Source of the DNA: Mycobacterium sp. 852014-50255_SCH5639931 | Lineage (GTDB): Bacteria > Actinomycetota > Actinomycetes > Mycobacteriales > Mycobacteriaceae | NCBI RefSeq assembly: GCF_001665605.1 | Contig: NZ_LZSV01000002.1 | Span: 248,001 to 312,000, forward strand | Direction of reading: 5' to 3' | DNA: 64,000 nucleotides | Shown: one piece after another, positions 57,571-64,000 of the stretch | Position numbering within the stretch: the stretch's first letter is position 1 | Layout of the letters: each line of letters starts with the position of its first letter | Made by a program: the position numbers and the translations under genes | The notes under the pieces: generated by a model | Seen by the model: the letters and a program-made list of their open reading frames with translations, nothing else | What the model was told of the DNA's origin: nothing | Databases searched by the model: none

Positions 57571-58041
57571 ATGGCGAAACTCTCCGGATCCATCGACGTC
57601 CCGCTGCCACCCGAGGTGGCCTGGAAGCATGCCTCCGACCTATCCCGGTTTAAGGATTGGCTGACCATCCACCGGGTATGGCGCAGCAAACTGCCCGACG
57701 ACATCGACAAGGGCACCGTCGTGGAGTCGATCGTCGAAGTCAAGGGCATGTACAACCGGATCAGGTGGACGGTCGTGCGCTACAAGCCGCCGGAAGGCAT
57801 GACGCTCAACGGTGACGGCGTCGGCGGCGTCAAGGTCAAGCTGATGGCCAAAGTTCAGCCCGCGGAAGAGGGCTCGGTCGTCAGCTTCGACGTCCACCTC
57901 GGTGGCCCCGCCCTGTTCGGGCCGATCGGCATGATCGTCGCCGCCGCGCTGCGTGGCGACATCGACATGTCGCTGCAGAACTTCGTCACGGTATTCACCC
58001 GCCCCGACCCCGGGATGAACGGCTCTGGCGGTCGTCGCTGA
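57571..58041 (+). CDS. SRPBCC-fold toxin, Rv0910-like
   Basis: 156 residues of the SRPBCC/START-like fold, opening with MAKLSGSIDVPLPPEVAWKHASDL. It has LNGDGVGGVKVKLMAKVQPAE, and ends in a hydrophobic GPIGMIVAAALRGDIDMSLQ segment. The orthologue Rv0910 is reported to be toxic and paired with Rv0909. ATG 57571 is 4 bases from the antitoxin stop. This is the fifth SRPBCC gene in the window. Confidence 0.87.
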   Translation: MAKLSGSIDVPLPPEVAWKHASDLSRFKDWLTIHRVWRSKLPDDIDKGTVVESIVEVKGMYNRIRWTVVRYKPPEGMTLNGDGVGGVKVKLMAKVQPAEEGSVVSFDVHLGGPALFGPIGMIVAAALRGDIDMSLQNFVTVFTRPDPGMNGSGGRR

Positions 58042-58092
58042 CCGACGGGCGCCACGCGAGCGTGACGGCGCCGAGGTCGGTCCCACGTCGGC

Positions 58093-58108
58093 TAATCTCG
58101 CTTGCATG
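58093..58108 (+). promoter_or_regulatory. Leaderless promoter -10 for membrane protein
   Basis: TAATCT (58093-58098) and exactly 7 bases before ATG 58106. Confidence 0.55.
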
Positions 58109-58540
58109 ACTCGCCGGCTGCGCCCTGGTTGGCTGGTGGCGCTCTTCGCGTTGGTGATTTCGGCCAGCGCGTGGCTGCCGTGGTTGACGACGGCGGTCAA
58201 CGGCGGGGGCTGGGCAAACGCCATCGGAGGCGCCCACGGGAACTTGGAACTGCCGCGGGGGTTCGGCGCGGGCCAGCTCATCGTGCTGCTTTCCTCCGCG
58301 CTGTTGGTCACCGGGGCGATGGTGGGCCGCGGATTGTCGGTCAGGCTTGCTTCGGTTGGCGCGCTGGTGATTTCGCTGCTGATCGTCGCGCTGACGGCGT
58401 GGTACTACAAGCTCAACGTGAATCCGCCGGTATCGGCCCAATATGGCCTGTACGTCGGCGCGGTCGCGGCTGTCTGTGCGGTGGTCTGCTCGATTGCGGC
58501 GGTCATCGCGGCCCTGGCTTCCGGTCGGTCCGGCCGCTGA
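58106..58540 (+). CDS. Four-helix membrane protein, Rv0912-like
   Basis: 144 residues with four hydrophobic stretches (WLVALFALVISASAWLPWL, GQLIVLLSSALLVTGAMV, LASVGALVISLLIVALTAW, LYVGAVAAVCAVVCSIAAVI). Function unknown. ATG 58106 with leaderless -10. Its stop is 4 bases from the convergent VOC gene's end. H37Rv has a similar protein next to Rv0913c. Confidence 0.83.
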   Translation: MTRRLRPGWLVALFALVISASAWLPWLTTAVNGGGWANAIGGAHGNLELPRGFGAGQLIVLLSSALLVTGAMVGRGLSVRLASVGALVISLLIVALTAWYYKLNVNPPVSAQYGLYVGAVAAVCAVVCSIAAVIAALASGRSGR

Positions 58541-58544
58541 GGCC

Positions 58545-59027
58545 TCAGGGCGACGGGAACTCGTGCGTTCCCGAGGCCGAGCTGTCGCTCGGCTCGTTGA
58601 CGCCGAACACGAAGGGCGCGAACACGATTTCGCGACCGTCCGGGTCGCGGTACGTGACGGCACCCGTCGCCGCCCAGTACGGATGCTGTTCGACGGGTTC
58701 GATGCCCGCCGCTTGCAGCCGGGCGATCGCCGTCTGTTGCGCCTGCTGGTCGGGGAAGTACAGGCACAGCTGTTCGTGGTGGTCCACGGCGACGGGCTCG
58801 ACGGATTCCACGATCTCCAGGGTCAGGTTCCAGCTGGGCAGTCCGAAGATGGCGCCGTTGCTGCCGTAGCTCTCGCCGAAGGTCTCGAAGAGCGGCAAGC
58901 CCACCAGGTCGCGGTAGAACCGCACCGTCTCGTGGAAGTTCGCCGACCGGCGCGCGAAACGTAAGCCGCCGATCGACGCCAGTTGCATCGGCCAGTGCGT
59001 GGTGCGGCGGGGATTCTGGGCGCCCAT
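58545..59027 (-). CDS. VOC (glyoxalase/dioxygenase-type) protein
   Basis: 160-residue vicinal-oxygen-chelate domain: IGGLRFARRSANFHETVRFY starts the first module and DPDGREIVFAPFVFG ends it. His in HEQLCLYFP and Glu near the end are candidate metal ligands. ATG 59027 overlaps the stop of the carotenoid oxygenase by one base (TGATG), fixing the start and showing translation coupling; a shorter start at 58988 is possible. Function unknown; it may act with the oxygenase. Confidence 0.85.
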   Translation of the reverse strand: MGAQNPRRTTHWPMQLASIGGLRFARRSANFHETVRFYRDLVGLPLFETFGESYGSNGAIFGLPSWNLTLEIVESVEPVAVDHHEQLCLYFPDQQAQQTAIARLQAAGIEPVEQHPYWAATGAVTYRDPDGREIVFAPFVFGVNEPSDSSASGTHEFPSP

Positions 59028-60541
59028 CACAACCCGACCGCGCTTGCCGCCGACTCGGCGGTATCCCAGCGCCGCAGCTGGTGGCCGGGCGCCCAGGTCG
59101 AATGGGTTCCGCTCGAAATGCGCTCCGGCAGTTGGAGTTTGCACACCGGGCCATCAGCGATCCGGGCGGCGTCGAAGATCACGCAATAGGAGGCGTCGGT
59201 GTTCATGTCTGTGGTGAGGGTGACCAGGTAACCGTCGTCCTCGCCGGTGGCTCCGACCCGTGGCGCCATTGCCGTTTCGCTTCCATAGACGCCGTCGCCG
59301 AAGCGGAATTCCTGTTGGTTTCCGGTGCGCAGGTCGTGTTTGACCAGCCCGTCGAACAAGAACCAGCCCGGCTTGCCGGTGGCGGCATAGGCGTAGCGGT
59401 AGTCGCCTGCGGCGTAGTCCGGGTTGATGGTGCCGAACTCGGTGATGGACTCCGAAAGCCGCTCCTCCCGTACCGCCCCGGTGGCGAGGTTGAAACGCCA
59501 ACGGTGCAGCCGCGACTGCAGGCGATCGAGCGCCAGGAACCGAAAAAGCTTGTCCCACTTCGATCCACCGGTGTCAGCTGGCGAAGGATCGCCCTCGAAG
59601 AAGCCGTCGAGCACAATCTCGTCGCCGTCCTCGTAGGCGTTGACGAAGTGCAGCACGAATGTCGGGTCCGCTTCGAACCATCGGATGTCGCCGGTTCCAC
59701 CCCGACGGGGCAGAACCGCAAACCGCGACGGGATGTCGGGATGAAAGCGCGGCACGTGCACGTCGTGCTCGAGAAGGGCGGGATCCCAGAACAACGGAAA
59801 GTCGTTGAGAATCACGTAGTTTTCGGTGAACGCCATGTCGTGCGGCAAGCGCGGCCCGGGCAGCGGGATGTCGACGTAGTGGACCAACTCGCTGTTGTCG
59901 TCGACCACGCCGTAGCGCATGTACGGCTCTCGCTTGCTGTAGTTGAAGAACAGCAACTCACCGGTTTTGCCGTCCACCTTCGGGTGCGCGGACACACCCC
60001 AGTCGGTCGGAAAGCGCCCGCTCCAGCTCTCCTTGCCCAGCGTTTCGCCCGAGTACGGATTGACCCGGTACAGGTCGCCGCACTGGTAGAAGCTGGTCAG
60101 TGCAACGCCCCGATGCACGATGACGTCGGTGCTCGACGCGTCCTTCATCCGGGTACGGGCGCCCCAGCCGTCCTCGCGCTTGGCCAGTTGCACCGGTTCG
60201 GCCAGCCCCGCCCAGAGCGGTCCGCCGGCTTCGTTTTCCGCCACGAAGCCGTCCGTGCGAACAAAGCGGTTGCGGTAGAAGGCTTTTCCGTCGCGGAAGC
60301 CGACCATGTGCAGCATGGCGTCGCCGTCGAACGGGTGATAGGTCTTCAGCGCAGGGTGCAGCGGGTTTTCGGTGTTGCGCAGGTAGATGCCATCCAGGTC
60401 GCGCGGGATTTCCCCCTCGACGGCGGTGAGGTCGTCGGCGTCCCACTCGGTGGTCTGGGGACGCCACGGTCCGGTCCGGTACGGGTGGTCGTCGTCTTCG
60501 GGCAGGGTGGACAGGAATTTGCCGACGATCTCAACATCCAT
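59027..60541 (-). CDS. Carotenoid cleavage oxygenase, Rv0913c-like
   Basis: 504-residue seven-bladed-propeller non-heme iron oxygenase. The four iron-binding His are visible in order: VSAHPKVDG, RLPHDMAFTENYVI, FVLHFVNAYEDG and GTHSTWAPG. Family members cleave carotenoids or stilbenes; the substrate is undetermined. ATG 60541 begins MDVEIVGKFL and lies 1 base from the thiolase stop. It is in an operon with the thiolase and the VOC gene. Confidence 0.92.
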   Translation of the reverse strand: MDVEIVGKFLSTLPEDDDHPYRTGPWRPQTTEWDADDLTAVEGEIPRDLDGIYLRNTENPLHPALKTYHPFDGDAMLHMVGFRDGKAFYRNRFVRTDGFVAENEAGGPLWAGLAEPVQLAKREDGWGARTRMKDASSTDVIVHRGVALTSFYQCGDLYRVNPYSGETLGKESWSGRFPTDWGVSAHPKVDGKTGELLFFNYSKREPYMRYGVVDDNSELVHYVDIPLPGPRLPHDMAFTENYVILNDFPLFWDPALLEHDVHVPRFHPDIPSRFAVLPRRGGTGDIRWFEADPTFVLHFVNAYEDGDEIVLDGFFEGDPSPADTGGSKWDKLFRFLALDRLQSRLHRWRFNLATGAVREERLSESITEFGTINPDYAAGDYRYAYAATGKPGWFLFDGLVKHDLRTGNQQEFRFGDGVYGSETAMAPRVGATGEDDGYLVTLTTDMNTDASYCVIFDAARIADGPVCKLQLPERISSGTHSTWAPGHQLRRWDTAESAASAVGL

Positions 60542-60542
60542 G

Positions 60543-61778
60543 TCACACGCTTTCTGCCGTGCTGACAACGAAACTCACCGTGGTGGCGGTGCTGCCGCCG
60601 AAGTTGAGGGTGCCGAATGTCTTGGCGCCCTCGACCTGATACTCCCCGGCCGCGCCGCTGACCTGCTTGGCCGCATCGAGCAGCATGCGCACGCCGGAGG
60701 CTCCGACCGGATGGCCGCCGCCGATCAGTCCGCCGCTGGGGTTGATCGGCAGCCGGCCGCCGATCTCGATCTCACCGTTTTCGATGGCCTTCCACGACTC
60801 TCCGGGGCCGGTCAGCCCGATGTGGTCGATGGCCAGATACTCGCTGGGGGTGAAGCAGTCGTGCACCTCGTAGCCGTCGAGGTGGTCCAAGGTCAGGCGG
60901 GCGCGGCCCAGCGCGTCGCGCACCGCGGCCCGCACATGGGGAAGGACGTAAGGGTTATCGACGGCTCGGTCCAGTTTCTGCCGCAGACCCAGTCCCACCG
61001 TCCGGTGTCCCCAGCCCTCAATGCGGCCGATGGGGCGCGCATCGGGGTGGTCGCGCAGATAGGCGTCGCCGACCAAAACCAATCCCGCTGCGCCGTCGGT
61101 CATTTGGCTGCAGTCGAAGCGCCGTAACCGGCCCTCGGTGATTGGGTTGGTTGTGTCGTCGTCCGTAATGGGGTCGGGGACGGTCCACGTGCGGGTCTGG
61201 GCGTTGGGGTTGCGCCGCGCTTTGGCGAAGTTCAGCTGCGCGATCGCCCGCAGGTGTGCGTCGTCCAGGCCGTAGCGCCGGTCGTATTCGTCGGCGACTT
61301 CGGCGAACATCGACGGCCACAGGTAACGGGCGTCGGCGCCCTCGTGGCCTGTCCACGCGGCCGCACCCAGGTGCTGGGCCGCGGTGTCGCCGGGCACCGT
61401 CTTCTCGAGCTCGATCCCCACCACCAGTGCGGTGTCATAGGCGCCCGAGCGCAGGTCGGCCATCGCCGACAGCGTCGCGATGCTGCCGGACGCGCACGCC
61501 GCCTCGTGCCGGGAGGCCGGAGTGTCCCAGAGGTCGGCGCAAACCGTGGCCGGCATCGCCCCAAGGTGGCCCTGGCCGGCGAACATCTCCCCGAAGGCGT
61601 TCGCGACGTGGACCACTTGGATGTCGGCTGCGTTGACCTTGGCAGAGGCGAGCGTGCCCTCGACGACCTCCGCGGTGAGGTCGGCGAAGTCGCGGCCCTC
61701 CTTGGTGAGGTTGCGGGCGAAATCGGTTTGCCAGCCGCCCAGGATCCACACACCCGCCGAGTCATCCATACGCCGCAC
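60543..61778 (-). CDS. Thiolase/SCP-x-type acyltransferase, Rv0914c-like
   Basis: 411-residue thiolase-fold protein. Cys nucleophile in HEAACASGSIATL near residue 90; the His is kept in IGGGHPVGASGVRML; the C-terminus is NFGGSTATT without CXG. It resembles the SCP-x/lipid-metabolism thiolases. GTG 61778 has AGGAG 5 bases upstream; ATG 61769 is an alternative. The first gene of the unit with the carotenoid oxygenase and the VOC protein. Confidence 0.9.
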   Translation of the reverse strand: MRRMDDSAGVWILGGWQTDFARNLTKEGRDFADLTAEVVEGTLASAKVNAADIQVVHVANAFGEMFAGQGHLGAMPATVCADLWDTPASRHEAACASGSIATLSAMADLRSGAYDTALVVGIELEKTVPGDTAAQHLGAAAWTGHEGADARYLWPSMFAEVADEYDRRYGLDDAHLRAIAQLNFAKARRNPNAQTRTWTVPDPITDDDTTNPITEGRLRRFDCSQMTDGAAGLVLVGDAYLRDHPDARPIGRIEGWGHRTVGLGLRQKLDRAVDNPYVLPHVRAAVRDALGRARLTLDHLDGYEVHDCFTPSEYLAIDHIGLTGPGESWKAIENGEIEIGGRLPINPSGGLIGGGHPVGASGVRMLLDAAKQVSGAAGEYQVEGAKTFGTLNFGGSTATTVSFVVSTAESV

Positions 61779-62377
61779 GGTACTCCTGGAAAACCTCGTC
61801 GTTCAGGCGTATCGCGGGCGGTCGCGGTCGAAAAGGTGCCCGAAATGAGGGCGGCCCCGTCGGCTCTCGGGCTGAACCGACGGGACCTAGGCGTACGCGA
61901 AGGCCGGCCGACGCGTTCGCCTCTCATGGAACATTGCCCCGTACGGCGGCAGACAAACATGCGGACTCAACCTGATCGCGTGAGGGCGAAAACATTTTGA
62001 GGTCTTCGGGTTTCTCGCCGGCGTCTCGCACCCGGGTTTGTGGGCCGCACCCGTCACCGCGAATCGGGCGCGTGCGGACGTGCCCGTCCCCTTGGGCGAC
62101 GGCCGGGTTGGCTGATCGCTGCGACGCGGGCCAACACTCGCGCGGCGCCTTCCGCGGCGGATGCCACGGGCGGGAGCCGTCCGGGCGGAAGGGCCGCGCC
62201 GGCCATCGCTGGGGAGCGGGTGACCAGGACCGTGGTGCCCGCCCGGCGGGTTTCGACGCGGTCACGGATGCGTACCTATCGCCGCATCACTAGTCACAAC
62301 AGTCGCACTAATCACTATCGTCACATGAGCCAACTACGGACGTCAATGCGGTGTCCCCGCAGCTCGAAAGGTGTTAC
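61779..62377. other. Gene-free gap with short-repeat leader
   Basis: About 600 bases, with no coding frame that has family sequence or mycobacterial codon pattern. The only distinct element is the AT-rich stretch at 62286-62325, with near-repeats CACTAGTCAC, CAGTCGCAC and CACTATCGTCAC, which may be a promoter or operator of the DUF4185 gene. The rest is unremarkable. Confidence 0.5.
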
Positions 62378-63856
62378 ATGTCGGCGATTCTTCGAAGTGT
62401 GTCGCTATCGATGGCGTCGGCGGCCGCTGTCGGACTCGTCTACGTGGTCGGCCCGGCGCCGACGGCCAATGCCACCCCGTGCGGAGCGCCGGAAGCGAAT
62501 GTGGAGCCGCCCGCCGCGCCGCCGGCGATGCCTGCACCCCAGCCGGTCGTTCAACCGCCCACCGGGCGCAGACCCACCCACACGAACGACCAGGCGCCGC
62601 TGCCCAAGTTGGGACCGCTGATCTCCTCATTCCTCAAGCCGGCGATCCCTCGACAGGTCGCGCCGATGAGACCGCAAGCGGAGGTCCTTCCGCCCGGGCC
62701 GAATCCTCCCGTCCCCGGTCTGCCGCAACCGCCCAACGCCGGTCAGCTGCAGCCCAACGCGGCCCCGGTCCCGCCGCCGCAGCCGCCGGCGGAGGCGCCG
62801 CCCGTCTCGATTGCCGGGGCGCCCACGTCGCTCGTCGACTGGGTGACCGGACCCGACGGCCCGAACAAGACCCTGCAGCGTTTCAGCATCTCCGGCACCG
62901 ACCTCGGTATCGCTTGGGACAACGGGGATCCCGTGAACCGTCAGGTCCTGATGGCCTTCGGCGACACCTTCGGCTACTGCAAAGTCAAGGGTCAGCAGTG
63001 GCGCTACAACACGCTGTTCCGCAGCTCGGACCGGGATCTGTCACACGGAATCCACATCGCGGACGGCATCCCCAACGACCGGTACTCCGGTTCACCCGTG
63101 TGGGCGACGAGCCTGTCCAAGCAGGTCGTCAACACCATCCACAAGGCAGGCCACGAGACGGGGATCATTCCGACGGCCGGCATCTCGATCGGCAGAACGC
63201 AGTACATGAGCTACATGTCGATCCGGCAGTGGGGCCGAGACGGCGAATGGAGTACGAACTACTCGGCGATCGCGCGGTCCAACGACAACGGCCAGAACTG
63301 GGGAATCTTCCCCACCTCGATCCGCACGGCCTCCGCGGACGCCATTCCGGGAGCCGGGTTCACCCCCGGCAATGAAAATTTCCAAATGGGTGCCTTCATG
63401 AAAGGCAACGACGGTTACCTGTATCAATTCGGGACCCCGTCGGGACGGGGCGGTGCGGCATTCCTGTCGCGGGTGCCGCCGGGTCAGTTGCCCGACATCA
63501 CCAAGTACCAGTACTGGAACGGCGACAACGGCGGCCGCTGGGTGCCCAACAACCCGGGCGCGGCGACGCCGATCTTCCCGGGACCGGTGGGCGAAATGTC
63601 GGCCCAATACAACAGCTATCTCAAGCAATACCTGGTGCTCTACACCAACGGTGGCAGCAACGACGTGGTCGCACGCACCGCGCCGACGCCGCAGGGGCCG
63701 TGGAGCCCCGAGCAACCGCTCGTGTCGGCGTTCTCTATGCCCGGCGGCATCTATGCGCCGATGATTCACCCCTGGTCGTCGGGGCGGGACCTGTACTTCA
63801 ACCTGTCGCTGTGGTCGGCATACGACGTGATGCTGATGCACACCGTCTTGCCCTAA
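62378..63856 (+). CDS. Secreted DUF4185 protein
   Basis: 492 residues. A signal peptide (VSLSMASAAAVGLVYVVGPAPTANA, cleavage about residue 34) leads to a Pro/Ala-rich linker (about residues 35-155) and a DUF4185 domain with beta-propeller-like repeats (LVDWVTGPDGPNKTL, GDTFGYCKVKG, STNYSAIARSNDNGQNW, GEMSAQYNSYLKQYLVLYTNGG, PMIHPWSSGRD). The fold resembles glycosyl hydrolase family propellers, so a glycan substrate in the envelope is possible but unproven. ATG 62378 has AAAGG upstream. Confidence 0.88.
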   Translation: MSAILRSVSLSMASAAAVGLVYVVGPAPTANATPCGAPEANVEPPAAPPAMPAPQPVVQPPTGRRPTHTNDQAPLPKLGPLISSFLKPAIPRQVAPMRPQAEVLPPGPNPPVPGLPQPPNAGQLQPNAAPVPPPQPPAEAPPVSIAGAPTSLVDWVTGPDGPNKTLQRFSISGTDLGIAWDNGDPVNRQVLMAFGDTFGYCKVKGQQWRYNTLFRSSDRDLSHGIHIADGIPNDRYSGSPVWATSLSKQVVNTIHKAGHETGIIPTAGISIGRTQYMSYMSIRQWGRDGEWSTNYSAIARSNDNGQNWGIFPTSIRTASADAIPGAGFTPGNENFQMGAFMKGNDGYLYQFGTPSGRGGAAFLSRVPPGQLPDITKYQYWNGDNGGRWVPNNPGAATPIFPGPVGEMSAQYNSYLKQYLVLYTNGGSNDVVARTAPTPQGPWSPEQPLVSAFSMPGGIYAPMIHPWSSGRDLYFNLSLWSAYDVMLMHTVLP

Positions 63857-63865
63857 TCGTGATCG

Positions 63866-63908
63866 TGTCGCACCCCGAATAGTCGGTAAAGATGTCGCAC
63901 CCTGAATG
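63866..63908. mobile_element. Possible insertion-element end (tandem terminal repeats)
   Basis: TGTCGCACCCCGAATA (63866) and TGTCGCACCCTGAATG (63893), 27 bases apart, begin with TGT and come 10 bases after the DUF4185 stop. Repeated TGT-starting motifs are typical of IS21- or Tn7/Mu-type ends. The rest is outside the window. Confidence 0.35.
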
Positions 63909-63940
63909 AAGCGGGGACCTAGCGAGAGAGGAGATCGACG

Positions 63941-64000
63941 ATGATCACTTTCGAGAACCCGGCCACGTCGACTGCCGCTAAGCCGCGGCGGCCAGACATC
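63941..64000 (+). CDS. Start of an unidentified gene, cut by window edge
   Basis: ATG 63941 with GAGAGGAG upstream starts a 20-codon frame with no stop before the window end (MITFENPATS...). Nothing in it is recognisable. Because it follows the repeated TGTCGCACC motifs, it may be a transposase or accessory gene. Confidence 0.4.
   Translation, partial: MITFENPATSTAAKPRRPDI

Noticed and set aside
61997..62621. Open frames in the 0.6-kb gap before DUF4185
   Set aside because: Arg/Pro-rich translations typical of GC-rich noncoding DNA, overlapping the DUF4185 signal peptide.

Overview
The window is chromosomal DNA of a slow-growing, non-tuberculous Mycobacterium, probably close to the M. avium complex. 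The evidence is high GC, many GTG starts, apparent leaderless -10/start-codon pairs, mycobacterial-only families (DUF2771, DUF3027, SepH, RpfA, FprB), and gene order. From memory, the order follows M. tuberculosis H37Rv from Rv0853c to Rv0914c, with local gains and losses. No tRNA, rRNA, CRISPR or complete mobile element was seen.

Layout. 1-8.6 kb: a 2-keto-acid decarboxylase cut by the window edge, three SRPBCC paralogues around an alpha-methylacyl-CoA racemase (far), the aminotransferase DapC, and the beta-oxidation operon fadA-fadB closed by a strong hairpin. 8.7-16.5 kb: an accessory block not expected at this point in H37Rv, holding a methyltransferase, two luciferase-like (LLM) oxidoreductases, two FAD monooxygenases, a DUF35/thiolase pair, a small monooxygenase and a SpoIIAA-like protein. 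16.5-20.5 kb: XPB helicase and its Helicase_C_3 companion. 20.6-25.3 kb: molybdopterin synthesis (moaC-mog-moaE2 on +, moaA2-moaD2 on -) around rpfA, whose leader has a c-di-AMP riboswitch and a CRP-like site. 25.5-35.7 kb: cspB, fadE10, an ECM4-type glutathionyl-reductase homologue, exported/membrane proteins, a MarR regulator, an rRNA methyltransferase and sepH.

35.8-49.9 kb: serC, an AurF-like diiron protein, fprB, a VOC protein, two citrate synthases (citA, gltA2) flanking pdxH, a CrtI-like oxidoreductase, the two-component system prrA-prrB, and a TetR/FAD-monooxygenase divergent pair with two matching palindromes. 50.0-58.5 kb: accD3 and echA6 sharing a 27-bp divergent promoter, an MBL-fold protein, a beta-lactamase-like lipoprotein, the P-type ATPase CtpE, and the Rv0909/Rv0910-type toxin-antitoxin pair. 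58.5-64 kb: thiolase, carotenoid oxygenase and VOC in a coupled operon, a 0.6-kb gene-free gap, a secreted DUF4185 protein, and a possible insertion-element end at the right edge.

The common theme is acyl-CoA and lipid metabolism (far, fadA, fadB, fadE10, accD3, echA6, two thiolase-like genes), with cofactor synthesis and second-messenger control of the resuscitation factor rpfA.
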